This document shows, piece after piece, positions 26,453 to 35,856 of a DNA stretch of 64,000 bases. Every line of letters begins with the position of its first letter. Position 1 is the first letter of the stretch. Below the pieces are notes generated by a model. That model was not told where the DNA came from. It saw nothing but the letters and a program-made list of their open reading frames with translations, and did not search any database. This DNA is from Dehalococcoidales bacterium. GTDB taxonomy: Bacteria; Chloroflexota; Dehalococcoidia; Dehalococcoidales; Fen-1064. The position numbers were made by a program, and so were the translations under genes. The stretch lies in contig JADHXC010000001.1 in assembly GCA_016783135.1 (NCBI GenBank), positions 57,635-121,634 on the forward strand, written 5' to 3'.

Positions 26453-27172
26453 CTACTCGCGACGACACAGCTCACCGGGAAAGGCGACCTCTGTTTCGTG
26501 AGCATGGAGAGCCATCCGCAGAGCGTCCAGAGTAATTTCCCCCATCCTGATATACACCGGACGCCGGCCGATATCCTCCAGCGCATGGGCGTCCGACCCC
26601 TGAATACAGGCACGCTGCTTCGGGTAGCCACGCACCTCCCCGGCGTTCCACAACCCCTTGTTCCGGGGCACAGTTATTTCCAGGGCGCTGAGGTGGTCGC
26701 TGCCATGAATCGCTCTCTTAACCCGGCGGGGCTGGTTCGTTTCCAGAAACCCGCTCGGCCATCTCTCCACGTGAGCGGCAATGGCCAGCCCACCACGCTC
26801 TTCCACCTTCTCAAGGACCTCCTCAGTATTACCTCTGGCCTGGACAATGGCATCCCCCCGTCCTTCGCGGTCGACTCCGACGTAGTCCAGGAAATCGTGC
26901 AACTCTTCAACAGGCATATCCGTGGGAAACAGGGCCAGGATATGGCCACCTGCGGTCGATAGCTCTATTCCCGGAAAGATGCAGAGTCCTCTTTCTGTCG
27001 CCGCCTGCCTGACTCCCTCGATTCCTTCGACGGTATTGTGGTCCGTAATCGCAATCGCATCCAGACCGTCGGCCAGCGCAGCATCTACTATCTCCTCCGG
27101 AGTGACGGACATATCGCTGTAGCACGCCGATTTGGGGGTATGTACGTGCAGGTCTACTTTCCTGAATGGCAA
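26453..27172 (-). CDS. PHP-domain metal-dependent phosphoesterase
   Basis: 239 residues with the four PHP motifs: DLHVHT at residue 7, AIAITDHNTVEG near 40, the acidic FPGIELS near 66, and histidines in AAHVERWPSG and GSDAHALEDIG. The family contains nucleoside 3',5'-bisphosphate and oligoribonucleotide phosphatases (YciV/TrpH type). The length suits a stand-alone PHP protein. The substrate is not predictable. Confidence 0.87.
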   Translation of the reverse strand: MPFRKVDLHVHTPKSACYSDMSVTPEEIVDAALADGLDAIAITDHNTVEGIEGVRQAATERGLCIFPGIELSTAGGHILALFPTDMPVEELHDFLDYVGVDREGRGDAIVQARGNTEEVLEKVEERGGLAIAAHVERWPSGFLETNQPRRVKRAIHGSDHLSALEITVPRNKGLWNAGEVRGYPKQRACIQGSDAHALEDIGRRPVYIRMGEITLDALRMALHAHETEVAFPGELCRRE

Positions 27173-27459
27173 AGCTCTACTTTCTCTTACCGCACCTGTC
27201 TGTCTATTCAGAACTGAAACCCGTCCATTTAAGCCAACTTTATTCTTAGGTTAGCAAGCAAGGCTTCCTTTTGTCAAAGGTAACCCGTTTGCCTAACACG
27301 ACGCGACATAAATTGACAAACCACTAATAGTGATACTATTATTCTGAGAGGCGCACTCTTAAGTATTCCGACGTTGGATGTGGTTTTTTCACCTCTTAAC
27401 TGGCCAGACTGGGAATTACTCAACTGCCCCGGATAATAATAAAGGGGGTAACTATCATA

Positions 27460-28278
27460 ATGGCGTACGAAGAAATCATCTATTCCGTTGAAAACGGCAA
27501 CATTGCCGTGATTACGTTGAACCGGCCTGAGGCCATGAATGCTCTGACTCACAAGACCCATGCCGAGCTTGGCCAGGCGATTGACGAGGCCAATCGCGAC
27601 GACAAGATAAGGGTGATTGTGATTACCGGGGCTGGCCGTGGGTTCTGCGCCGGTGATGATGTCAAGACCATATTCCTCGGTGCCGGAGGTACTCAGGAAG
27701 AGAGGCAGAAAGCCTACCGGGAAGAGCAACTCCGGTACCTGCAGGGGGGACACATGACCGGCGGGTCTGAGGCACTTCTGACAATTAACAAGCCTTCCAT
27801 TGCCGCGGTCAATGGCGCTGCTGTGGGCTACGGGTGTGACACTGCCCTGATGTGCGATATGAGGATAGCCTCGGAGCGGGCAAGGTTCGGCGAGGTTTTC
27901 CTCAGGGTGGGTCTGATTCCCGATGAGGCGCAGCTTATCCTGCCCCGGCTGGTCGGGCTGGCCAAGGCCTATGAGCTAGTGCTGACGACAGATATCATCG
28001 ATGCCGAAGAGGCCTACCGCATCGGTCTGGTGAACAGGGTGGTACCCCATGAAGAACTGATGCCGGCGACGCTGGAAATGGCTGCCAAGATAGCCAGTAA
28101 ACCGCCGATTTCGGTGCAGCTGGCCAAGGAAGGGATTCGGCGTTCAGTCAACATGCCGGTCGAGCAGTGGAAGGAATGGTACTCGTTCGCGATGCGTTTC
28201 TGTTTCGGCACGGAGGACCATCAGGAGGGTGCTCGGGCTTTCGTCGAGAAGAGAGAGCCGAAGTTCCGTGGCCTGTGA
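27460..28278 (+). CDS. Enoyl-CoA hydratase/isomerase family protein
   Basis: 272 residues, crotonase fold. FCAGDDVKTIFLG forms the CoA-binding loop. Both active-site regions diverge from classic hydratases: AAVGYGCDTALMCDMRIAS in place of the GGG-E segment, and EVFLRVGLIPDEAQLILPR without the Gly-Gly-Thr. This points to an isomerase, a hydrolase or an unassigned acyl-CoA reaction. GGGGGTAAC precedes ATG 27460. It begins a plus-strand run that continues with the NIL-ferredoxin and MoaD-like genes. Confidence 0.85.
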   Translation: MAYEEIIYSVENGNIAVITLNRPEAMNALTHKTHAELGQAIDEANRDDKIRVIVITGAGRGFCAGDDVKTIFLGAGGTQEERQKAYREEQLRYLQGGHMTGGSEALLTINKPSIAAVNGAAVGYGCDTALMCDMRIASERARFGEVFLRVGLIPDEAQLILPRLVGLAKAYELVLTTDIIDAEEAYRIGLVNRVVPHEELMPATLEMAAKIASKPPISVQLAKEGIRRSVNMPVEQWKEWYSFAMRFCFGTEDHQEGARAFVEKREPKFRGL

Positions 28279-28360
28279 ACCACGGCGGATAGCCTGATAG
28301 ACTGCAACCGGTGAAGGTCCGGAGCAGACACATAAGACAACACTGGCCAGAGGTGGGTAA

Positions 28361-28801
28361 ATGACAGTTTCCAGAAGAAAGCCTTCTCGAAAAACGGTAT
28401 CCCGAAGAATAGTGCTGCACTTCCCGCGACGCCTCGTGGACCGGCCGATAGTCTATCGGCTGATAAAGGACTACGACCTTGAATTCAATATCCTCAAGGC
28501 TTCAGTGACCCCGGAAGAGGAAGGCCTGATGGTGCTCGAACTCAAGGGCAAGCAGGAAAAATATGACGCCGGCATCAGGTACATGGTCGACGCCGGAGTC
28601 AGGATACAATCCCTCAGCCAGAGTGTAACCCGCAACGAGGAACGGTGCACCCAGTGTGGTGTTTGCATGACCATCTGCCCCACCGGGGCTTTTGAGCTTG
28701 ACGTGGAGACCAGAAGAGTGACATTCCATGATGATAAATGCCTTGCCTGCGGTCTTTGCATTAAGACCTGCCCACCGAGGGCGATGGAGCTACATTTCTA
28801 G
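28361..28801 (+). CDS. NIL-domain ferredoxin (two [4Fe-4S] clusters)
   Basis: 146 residues. The N-terminal half is a NIL domain (VLHFPRRLVDRPIVYRLIKD), a small ligand-binding module also seen in methionine importers. The C-terminal half is a two-cluster ferredoxin with CTQCGVCMTICP and CLACGLCIKTCP. In methanogens, proteins of this architecture take part in building homocysteine from sulfide with a COG1900 partner, and in other bacteria they occur near sulfur metabolism genes. The next gene is a MoaD/ThiS-like carrier, which fits sulfur transfer; no COG1900 gene is in the window. Confidence 0.88.
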   Translation: MTVSRRKPSRKTVSRRIVLHFPRRLVDRPIVYRLIKDYDLEFNILKASVTPEEEGLMVLELKGKQEKYDAGIRYMVDAGVRIQSLSQSVTRNEERCTQCGVCMTICPTGAFELDVETRRVTFHDDKCLACGLCIKTCPPRAMELHF

Positions 28802-28906
28802 GAACCAGCAGCAACTTCTTCATTGAATGTCGTGGCACAATCCGGCGGGATATGCTGGCAATAACCTTTTGAGTAAATGGCACCAAGGGTGAGGTGTGAA
28901 GAGGAA

Positions 28907-29179
28907 ATGAGCGTAAAGATTAACATTCCATCGTATCTTCAGCCCTATGCTTCTGAGCAGGAGGTGGTTGAAGTATCGGGGAGCACGGCTGGGGAATGCC
29001 TTGACCGTCTTGTAGAGCGGTTTCCCGATATCAGCCGGATGCTTTACGTACAGGAGGGTGAGTTATTCGACTACGTCAGTATCTATGTCAACGGAGAATT
29101 CGCCAGCACTGACGAGCTTGCCAGGCCCGTTAAGGATGGGGACGAACTGCACATACTGTACATACTCGGTGGAGGCTGA
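28907..29179 (+). CDS. MoaD/ThiS-family sulfur carrier-like protein
   Basis: About 90 residues with a beta-grasp ubiquitin-like fold. The first strand is VKINIPSYL, the helix region is TAGECLDRLVERFPDI, and it ends in LYILGGG; a C-terminal Gly-Gly is the site adenylated and thiocarboxylated in MoaD and ThiS. It could serve molybdopterin or tungstopterin synthesis, thiamine or cysteine synthesis. Start ATG 28907 is preferred because the beta-grasp domain begins directly there; ATG 28877 is possible. It follows the NIL-ferredoxin by 105 bp. Confidence 0.82.
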   Translation: MSVKINIPSYLQPYASEQEVVEVSGSTAGECLDRLVERFPDISRMLYVQEGELFDYVSIYVNGEFASTDELARPVKDGDELHILYILGGG

Positions 29180-29305
29180 TACGCCGCTGGAACAGATACG
29201 ATGTGAGCCTGTATAAAGCGGGTGGTAATGCACTGCGGGCTATTGGCACGGTTGACACACCGCTTGCCCGCAGGTAATATGATAGACAGTCAGGAGGAGG
29301 GATAC

Positions 29306-30286
29306 GTGCAGATGTTCAAGACCAGAATCACGGAACTACTCGGAATTAAATACCCGATTCTCGCCGGGCCTATGGCCTACCTGTCGGGGCCGGAACTTGT
29401 CGCGGCCGTTTCCAATGCAGGGGGGATGGGTATTATTGCCTCGCTGACATACACCGATATAGACCAACTCCGGGAGGCAATCAGGAAGACAAAGGACCTC
29501 ACCGATAAGCCTTTTGCCGTCAATGTTACCCTGCTTCCCATGGCCCGGACGGTCAATTACGAGGACTACTTCCAGGCTGTTCTGGACGAAGGAGTCAGCA
29601 TTGTTGAGACGTCGGGCCGCAGCCCCGAGCCGTACATCAGGCTGCTCAAGAATGCCGGTGCGACGGTGATGCACCGGGCGACAAGGATAAGAGATATCTT
29701 GACGGCGGAACGTGTGGGAGCCGATGCGGTTACTATCCTCGGCACCGAGGCTGCCGGTCACCCGGGACAGGAGGAGGTTACTTCCATGGTCCGCATCCCG
29801 ATAGCCGTTGATACCGTGAAGGTACCGGTTATCGCTGGCGGAGGTATTGCCGACGCCCGCGGTTTTGTTGCCGCACTGGCCATGGGTGCCGAAGGTGTGC
29901 TCATGGGTACCCGCTTCATGGCCAGCAAGGAATGTAACATGCATCCCAACGTCAAGGAATGGATGCTGGGAGTCGGTGAAGCGGATACGATACTCATCCA
30001 GAAGTCAATCAAGAACGCGTCCCGTGTGGTGAGGACCGAGCATACCGAGAAGATACTGGAGATGGAGAACCGGGGAGCCAGCCTGGAGGAGTTGCTGCCG
30101 ATGATAAGCGGCCAGCTGGGAAGGAATACCTACGCAACCGGCGATGTCAGCGGGGCATCGATAACGGTCGGCCAGGTTGTCGGTCTGATACATGATGTCC
30201 CCACTGTCAAGGAAATCATTGACGGCATTATCAGCGAAGCCGGGGGCATTATGAAGCGCCTGGGCAAAATGGATGTCAATGCATAG
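29306..30286 (+). CDS. Nitronate monooxygenase-family flavoprotein (paralogue 1)
   Basis: About 326 residues, TIM-barrel FMN protein of the NMO/2-nitropropane dioxygenase family, related to FabK-type enoyl reductases. Landmarks: GIKYPILAGPMAYLSGPELV at the start, EAAGHPGQEEV with the active-site histidine, and the phosphate-binding GGGIADARGFVAALAMGAEG with MGTRF. Start GTG 29306 has GAGGAGGG 5 nt upstream; ATG 29312 is the alternative. It is the first of three tandem paralogues. Nitronate oxidation or reduction of an enoyl-CoA are both open. Confidence 0.86.
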   Translation: MQMFKTRITELLGIKYPILAGPMAYLSGPELVAAVSNAGGMGIIASLTYTDIDQLREAIRKTKDLTDKPFAVNVTLLPMARTVNYEDYFQAVLDEGVSIVETSGRSPEPYIRLLKNAGATVMHRATRIRDILTAERVGADAVTILGTEAAGHPGQEEVTSMVRIPIAVDTVKVPVIAGGGIADARGFVAALAMGAEGVLMGTRFMASKECNMHPNVKEWMLGVGEADTILIQKSIKNASRVVRTEHTEKILEMENRGASLEELLPMISGQLGRNTYATGDVSGASITVGQVVGLIHDVPTVKEIIDGIISEAGGIMKRLGKMDVNA

Positions 30287-30397
30287 CAATATCAGACGAC
30301 AGCAGGAGGTGAAGCATAGTCCATACACACTGCATCGGTTTGGTGGGTAGTGGCGGATAAATACTGACCAGGAAGTTTGATAGAAGGAGATGACATA

Positions 30398-31474
30398 ATG
30401 AAAACAGGAATGACCGAGCTATTCGGTATCAAGTACCCCATAATGCTGGCAGGAATGAACTGGCTTACCACACCAAAACTGGTTGCAGCCGTTTCCAATG
30501 CGGGAGGTCTTGGTGTCCTCTCCGCACAGTGGTATGCCGCCGACAAGCTAAGAGGTGCTATTAAGGAAATCCGGGAGCAGACCGACAAACCATTCGGTGT
30601 CAACCTCACCCTGGGAGTAGGGGCAAGGGAAAGGATTCCCGTAATCATCGAAGAGAAGGTACCGGTGCTGAATTACGCCCTGGGAAGACCCCCGGAGATT
30701 GCCCCTCTTATCGAAGCGGTACACAACTATGGCGGCAAGGTCATCGGGACGATTGCCATGCTCAGGCATGCCATGCGCTCCGAGCAGCTTGGCGCTGATT
30801 GCATTATTATCACCGGGTACGAGGCGGCATCCCACTCCGGTAATGTCGGTGCTCTGGTGCTGGTACCCACTATCGCCGAGGCAGTCAAGGTCCCGTGCAT
30901 CGGTGCCGGCGGCTATGCCGACGGTCGTGGGCTGGCAGCAGCCCTGGCCCTGGGCGCCCAGGGTATATCGATGGGTAGCCGGCTAGCAGCTACCGATGAA
31001 GCCGAGGTAGCCGATACTGTCAAGCAGACCTGGGTTAATGCCAGCGAAGAAGACACCGTTATCGACCCGGCCTTTGATGGCATCAACTGCCGCGTGCTGC
31101 GCAACCCAGCCGCGGAAAAGCTGCTCGAAAAGAAAGCATTACCGCTATTCGACGCGATATCGGCCGGTATGCACATGAAGAAAACCCTGGGTCTTTCCTG
31201 GGGACAGCTTTTCAAGGAGGCCAACAACCTGAGGAGACAGGCGATTGGTGTTGGCGGCGGTCAGCGGGGTCTCGGCTCAGCAATGCGTTTTGCCGTCGGT
31301 GGACGCCTGTTCGCCAAAGCTACCGTGGAAGGCGACCCCGTGAATGGAATCCTGATGATAGGGCAGACCGTGGGCAGGATAAAGGATATCACCACTGTCG
31401 CCAATGTTATTGAACGCACCGTTAAAGAGGCTGAAGAGATACTGCAAACAATGAACAAACAGTTTGCCTCCTGA
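30398..31474 (+). CDS. Nitronate monooxygenase-family flavoprotein (paralogue 2)
   Basis: About 358 residues, the longest of the three, with insertions in the second half (SWGQLFKEANNLRRQAIGVG) not shared by its neighbours. Barrel landmarks: LFGIKYPIMLAGMNWLTTPK, the variant EAASHSGNVGAL at the histidine loop, and GAGGYADGRGLAAALALGAQG with MGSRL. AGAAGGAGA lies 7 nt before ATG 30398. Its divergence from paralogues 1 and 3, which resemble each other more, suggests a separate substrate. Confidence 0.85.
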   Translation: MKTGMTELFGIKYPIMLAGMNWLTTPKLVAAVSNAGGLGVLSAQWYAADKLRGAIKEIREQTDKPFGVNLTLGVGARERIPVIIEEKVPVLNYALGRPPEIAPLIEAVHNYGGKVIGTIAMLRHAMRSEQLGADCIIITGYEAASHSGNVGALVLVPTIAEAVKVPCIGAGGYADGRGLAAALALGAQGISMGSRLAATDEAEVADTVKQTWVNASEEDTVIDPAFDGINCRVLRNPAAEKLLEKKALPLFDAISAGMHMKKTLGLSWGQLFKEANNLRRQAIGVGGGQRGLGSAMRFAVGGRLFAKATVEGDPVNGILMIGQTVGRIKDITTVANVIERTVKEAEEILQTMNKQFAS

Positions 31475-31574
31475 GACGAGACACAGTTCGGTAGCAGAGT
31501 GATATACAGAGCAGCGGGTACTGCCGGCATTCAGTCCAGCAGTACCCGCTCTTATCTGGAAGGGGGTCAGTACA

Positions 31575-32570
31575 GTGTTCAAGACCAGGCTTACCGGGTT
31601 ACTGGGAATCGAATACCCCATAATCCAGGGCGCACTCGGGGGAGGGTTATCACGCGCCGAACTGGTATCGGCTGTCTCCAATGCCGGCGGACTCGGAATG
31701 ATAACCTCGCTCAACCACCAGACCACCGACGAGTTACGCGAAGAAATCAGGAAGACCAAAGGCCTGACCGACAAGCCGTTCGGGGTGAACGTTACCCTGC
31801 TGCCGACGGTTCGACCGGTCAACTACGAAGAGTACTTTGCCGCTGCCCTTGAAGAGGGAGTGCACATAATCGAGACCTCCGGCCGCAGTCCCGATTCGTA
31901 CATGAAAATGCTCAAGGATGCCGGGGCTATCGTAATGCACAAGGTCGGGAGTGCCAGGCACGCCAGGACAGCAGAACGCGTGGGAGTAGATGCGGTGAGC
32001 GTCGTCAGTTTTGAGGCGGCGGGACATCCCCTGCCCGACGACGTAGCATCATCCGTCCTTATCCCAATCTGTGTCGATGCCGTGAAGATACCCGTTATTG
32101 CCGCCGGCGGTATCGCCGATGCGCGCGGGCTTGTCTCCGCCCTGGCCCTGGGCGCTGAGGGTGTGCTCATGGGCACCCGTTTCACCGTCAGCAAGGAGTG
32201 TACCCTGCACGTGAAGGCTAAGGAATGGCTGCTCCAGATTGGTGAAGCCGATACCATGCTGGTCCACAAGGCCATCAACAATACGGAAAGGGTAATCAAG
32301 ACCGGGTTCGCGCAGAGGATACTGGAGATGGAGGAAGGAGGAGCTCCACTGGAAGAGATACTCCCCCTGATAAGCGGTGACAAGGTGAGGGAGGCATACA
32401 ATAGCGGAGACATCAGTGATGCCCTGTTCACCGTGGGTCAGGTTGTCGGACTTATCCACGATATCCCCAGCGTGAAGGAAATCATCGACGGTATCATCAG
32501 TGAAGCCAGGAACATCATCCGGCGACTTCAGTATATCGATACCGGTGCGAACCAGGCGGCTACCCGGTGA
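31575..32570 (+). CDS. Nitronate monooxygenase-family flavoprotein (paralogue 3)
   Basis: 331 residues, starting GTG 31575. Close to paralogue 1 across its length (FKTRLTGLLGIEYPIIQGAL, TSGRSPDSYMKMLKDAGA, GGIADARGLVSALALGAEG). The histidine loop is changed to FEAAGHPLPDDVASS, losing the glycine after the proline. It converges with tgt and their 3' ends overlap by 11 bp. The three paralogues probably arose by tandem duplication. Confidence 0.85.
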   Translation: MFKTRLTGLLGIEYPIIQGALGGGLSRAELVSAVSNAGGLGMITSLNHQTTDELREEIRKTKGLTDKPFGVNVTLLPTVRPVNYEEYFAAALEEGVHIIETSGRSPDSYMKMLKDAGAIVMHKVGSARHARTAERVGVDAVSVVSFEAAGHPLPDDVASSVLIPICVDAVKIPVIAAGGIADARGLVSALALGAEGVLMGTRFTVSKECTLHVKAKEWLLQIGEADTMLVHKAINNTERVIKTGFAQRILEMEEGGAPLEEILPLISGDKVREAYNSGDISDALFTVGQVVGLIHDIPSVKEIIDGIISEARNIIRRLQYIDTGANQAATR

Positions 32571-33741
32571 CTTTCCTCGACCGCAGCCACTTCTGCTTTT
32601 GCTCCAGCCGAATCCGTTCGTCGGTAGGGCGGTAGCTGTACAGAAACCGGTCCCGAAAGGATTCGAAGGTGCCCTCCAGAATAGCGTCCCTCATCTTTCC
32701 CACCAGGCAGCTTATGAAGGTGAGGTTGTGGATTGTTGCCAGTCGGTAGGCGAGTAGCTCACGAGACCTGAAGAGGTGATGCAGGTACGCCGCCGAGAAT
32801 GTCCGGCAGGTGTAGCAGTTGCACCCTTCCTCGATGGGTGCTTCCATCCGGGCGTAGGCAGCATTCTGTATATTCACTCGTCCCCTGGATGTAAACAGGG
32901 CACCATTCCGGGCGACACGGGTCGGTAGGGCACTGTCAAATATATCAATACCGCGAGCAGTCCCTTCGACGATATCCTCAGGTGAGCCGACACCCATGAG
33001 GTAGCGCGGTTTGCCGTTGGGTAGCAGAGCAGCCGTCTGCCCGGTGATATCCAGAGTTACCTGCTTCGGCTCGCCAATGCACAGTCCGCCGATAGCGTAG
33101 CCCGGGAAGTCCAGGGATACCAGGAACTCGGCCGACTCCCGTCGCAACTCGGGGATAACACCACCCTGCACGATAGCATAGAGCGCCTGTCTCTCAAGGC
33201 TGTGCGCTCGCTGGCATCGCTCCGCCCATTGGTGCGTTCGCACCATCGCCCGCCGCACCTGTTTCGGACTATTATCGACCGCCGGGCATTCGTCGAGGAC
33301 CATAGCAATGTCGGCACCGAGCGCCTCCTGATACTGTACTACCAGTTCAGGGGTAAGGAAATGCTCGCTGCCGTCGATGTGAGAGCGGAACAACACGCCT
33401 TCATCATTTACCTTTCGCAGTGATGCCAGGCTGAATACCTGATACCCCCCGCTATCGGTAAGAATCGCCCCATCCCAGCTCATGAACCTGTGCAAACCGC
33501 CCAGCTTCTCGATTGCGGCAATGCCCGGCCGAAGATAGAGGTGGTAGGTATTGGCCAGCAGCATTGTCATACCGACACCCTTTATCTCTTCCGGGGTCAA
33601 TGTCTTCACTGTGGCCTGGCTGCCCACCGGTAGCAGTACCGGCGTGGGTACGATACCATGGGGCGTTACCAACTCACCGGCGCGGGCCCGGCTCCCTGGG
33701 CATGTCTTCAGCAGTTGAAAAGAAGTAGCCTCGGCTGTCAT
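32560..33741 (-). CDS. tgt: Queuine tRNA-ribosyltransferase (tRNA-guanine transglycosylase)
   Basis: Exchanges guanine 34 for preQ1 in tRNAs with GUN anticodons. 393 residues. DSGGYQVFS near residue 96 and ALPTRVARNG with the preceding nucleophile Asp in GIDIFDS mark the active site. The zinc site is CNCYTCRTFSAAYLHHLF. The canonical bacterial MFDCVMPTRNARNG is altered to IFDSALPTRVARNG, a mild divergence. Last gene of a minus-strand group ruvX - HPP - tgt. Confidence 0.93.
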   Translation of the reverse strand: MTAEATSFQLLKTCPGSRARAGELVTPHGIVPTPVLLPVGSQATVKTLTPEEIKGVGMTMLLANTYHLYLRPGIAAIEKLGGLHRFMSWDGAILTDSGGYQVFSLASLRKVNDEGVLFRSHIDGSEHFLTPELVVQYQEALGADIAMVLDECPAVDNSPKQVRRAMVRTHQWAERCQRAHSLERQALYAIVQGGVIPELRRESAEFLVSLDFPGYAIGGLCIGEPKQVTLDITGQTAALLPNGKPRYLMGVGSPEDIVEGTARGIDIFDSALPTRVARNGALFTSRGRVNIQNAAYARMEAPIEEGCNCYTCRTFSAAYLHHLFRSRELLAYRLATIHNLTFISCLVGKMRDAILEGTFESFRDRFLYSYRPTDERIRLEQKQKWLRSRKVTG

Positions 33742-33810
33742 CTCGAATCAATATCCTTCAGACCGAATGCGTAACGGTTGTGGTGCAGCAAGCAGCACCT
33801 GCAAGCAAGC

Positions 33811-34335
33811 TCAATACAGGTCCACCAGGTGGCGGCCCAGTAACCTGCGGACAACGGCCAGACACACGACGCAGACCAAGATGAAGATAACCGTCTTGTT
33901 TGTCCACCCGTGCGCGATAATGCCGAGGGCTGTCCCTGCCGCCGGAGGATGCTCCGTGTTCGTGACGGTCATCACGAAAATCGACAGCCCCACTGCTAGA
34001 GCACCTACCAGCCACGAAACGTACTCCCACTCCAGGGCCTGCTCCCTCAGGACTCCGTTCAGCAGCAGGAAGTAACACAGAGCGCCAACAGCCACCCCCA
34101 CGGCATGACCGCCGACCAGTCTCCGCGCCTCGGCGGTACGGGACCGTGGTATAGCGAAAACAATAAAAGTGCTTGCCCCCAGAGCAGCAACGATGGCCGC
34201 ATGTGTGAGCATCTCGACGAAATACAGGATTACGGCAACGACGGCAGTGGCAACAAGGCTCTGAAGTATGAAGCTCCTGGGATTCCGGAGGAACTCCCGG
34301 TCGACTACGCCAAGCAACTCTTTGTTTTTATCCAC
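33811..34335 (-). CDS. HPP-family integral membrane protein
   Basis: 174 residues with about four hydrophobic helices and the family motif EHPPAAGTALG near residue 135. HPP proteins are small membrane proteins, some implicated in nitrite transport, mostly without assigned function. GTG 34335 starts right after the ruvX stop with no independent ribosome-binding site, so translation is probably coupled. Confidence 0.82.
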   Translation of the reverse strand: MDKNKELLGVVDREFLRNPRSFILQSLVATAVVAVILYFVEMLTHAAIVAALGASTFIVFAIPRSRTAEARRLVGGHAVGVAVGALCYFLLLNGVLREQALEWEYVSWLVGALAVGLSIFVMTVTNTEHPPAAGTALGIIAHGWTNKTVIFILVCVVCLAVVRRLLGRHLVDLY

Positions 34336-34337
34336 GG

Positions 34338-34745
34338 CTAGCGTGCTTCCTCCAAGTAACTCTGCAGGATTACGGCGGCCGCGGCGGCATCGTAGCGCAC
34401 CTTCTTGCGGTTCTTCCTGCCGCCACTCTTCATCAGACGTCTTGCCGATACAGTCGTCAGGCGCTCATCCCGAAACTCCACCGGAACATCGATGCATCGG
34501 CACAGCTCCTGCACGAAATCCTGTACTTTACGTACCTGACTTCCAATAGTGCCATCCATAGAACGGGGCAAGCCAACGATTACCTGGCCAACCTCCTGCT
34601 GCTTCACAATGTCAGCAATGGCCTCGAACTCTTGACGCAGTTCGCTTCGCTCAATGATTGTAAACGGACTGGCCAGTATCCCGCCGGGGTCACTGAGGGC
34701 AACCCCTATCCTCCTATCGCCGATATCAAGCCCCATACTACGCAT
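34338..34745 (-). CDS. ruvX: RuvX/YqgF-family Holliday junction resolvase-like nuclease
   Basis: 135 residues of the RNase H-like YqgF fold, implicated in 16S rRNA 5'-end maturation. MGLDIGDRRIGVALSDP gives the first catalytic Asp, VIVGLPRSMDGTIGSQ the second region, and FRDERLTTVSARRLM the third; a late Asp lies in VRYDAAAAAVILQSYL. ATG 34745 is chosen over an upstream TTG because AAGG lies at good spacing. First of the ruvX-HPP-tgt group. Confidence 0.9.
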   Translation of the reverse strand: MRSMGLDIGDRRIGVALSDPGGILASPFTIIERSELRQEFEAIADIVKQQEVGQVIVGLPRSMDGTIGSQVRKVQDFVQELCRCIDVPVEFRDERLTTVSARRLMKSGGRKNRKKVRYDAAAAAVILQSYLEEAR

Positions 34746-34872
34746 TTTAACCTTCGAGTTACTCAATGACTAAGGTGCCAGATGACTGCCCGCTGGTGTT
34801 TTTTACTGTCGTTTAAGGCACACCCTGTGTAATAAACACTCTATCTGATTAAGTGTCTGGAATCAAGCTTCC

Positions 34873-35140
34873 GTACACGTCCGAGACATCAGTGATACTC
34901 CAGTACAGCTGATGCTGGTTGTCACCGGAGAGCACCCATGCGATTAGCTACGGTACTGTCCGCCTCCTCATGTGGCAATGCCTTATCCCACTTACGCCTT
35001 TCTCTGGAGGAGAAAGGCGGCAATATCTGTTTGTGTGGGAAGCAGGCAAAGCCTGCTTCCCACACAAGAAAAACCTTCCCCTCCCTGCAGAGAGTGGTGT
35101 TACCCTTCTGTCTGAATGAGAGCGACTTTATCAAGGACAG
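34873..35140. repeat. Dispersed structured repeat, family B copy 1
   Basis: About 270 bp resembling 47016-47280. It holds two hairpins: CGCCTTTCTC/GAGAAAGGCG at 34995-35019 and a 17-bp perfect stem at 35031-35067 (TTGTGTGGGAAGCAGGC, loop AAA). Short ORFs inside it have no coding character. It fills most of the 568-bp gap between ruvX and the sigma factor gene. Confidence 0.75.
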
Positions 35141-35313
35141 GTTGGTAGTGAAACGGAAACTCATGTAGTAGTAACACTACAAGTATCGGCTGCCGTCGCA
35201 GCTTGCAACATCATGACACATTCGGCATAATTTAGTGTGATACTCCCATGGTTGCATCGTATCAGTAAGTGCGGGGCAACCCTGGGATGCTTCATAGCTG
35301 GAGATGCACCAGG

Positions 35314-35856
35314 GTGAGTACTATTAACGAAGTCAAGAGCGCCCGGGAGACCTTTACCGAGCTCTATGAGGAGTTCCTTCCCAGGGTCTTCCGGTATATT
35401 AAATACCGGGTGAATAGCGTGCAGGTAGCAGAAGACCTGACATCGGGGACATTTGAGAAGGCCTTGACCAACTTCACCAGGTTCTCCAGCAACAAGGCCT
35501 CGTTTTCGACATGGATATTTACCATTGCCCGAAATACGGTTATCGATTATTACCGGGTACACGGCAGGCGGCCGACGGTGTCACTGGAAAAAGCCGAGAT
35601 TGACGTATCATCACCGGAGTTGCCGCCAGATGAAGCAGTGGAGAAACAGGAAGAGCGGGAGAAGTTACGGGAGTGTCTCTCCAAGCTTTCCAGAGAAGAG
35701 CAGGAGCTCATTTCCCTGAAGTTTGGCTCAGGGCTGAATAACCGGCAGATTGCCGGGGTGACGGGCCTGTCAGAATCGAATGTAGGTACCAGGCTCTACC
35801 GGGCAGTGCGGAAGCTGAGAGACAGCTTCCCGGAGGCGAAGAATGCCCAGGCGTAA
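35314..35856 (+). CDS. ECF-type RNA polymerase sigma factor
   Basis: About 180 residues. Region 2 reads TFTELYEEFLPRVFRYIKYR and SFSTWIFTIARNTVIDYYR; region 4 reads LSKLSREEQELISLKFGSGL followed by the helix-turn-helix NRQIAGVTGLSESNVGTRLY. The linker is acidic and proline-rich. GTG 35314 is preferred over an in-frame ATG 35287 because sigma region 2 begins just after. The 3' end overlaps the next gene by 14 bp, the usual arrangement for a sigma factor with its regulator. Confidence 0.9.
   Translation: MSTINEVKSARETFTELYEEFLPRVFRYIKYRVNSVQVAEDLTSGTFEKALTNFTRFSSNKASFSTWIFTIARNTVIDYYRVHGRRPTVSLEKAEIDVSSPELPPDEAVEKQEEREKLRECLSKLSREEQELISLKFGSGLNNRQIAGVTGLSESNVGTRLYRAVRKLRDSFPEAKNAQA

Noticed and set aside
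34919..35119. Short frames inside family B repeat copies
   Set aside because: They exist only because the hairpin sequence is open; the same peptide motif recurs in both copies through DNA repetition.
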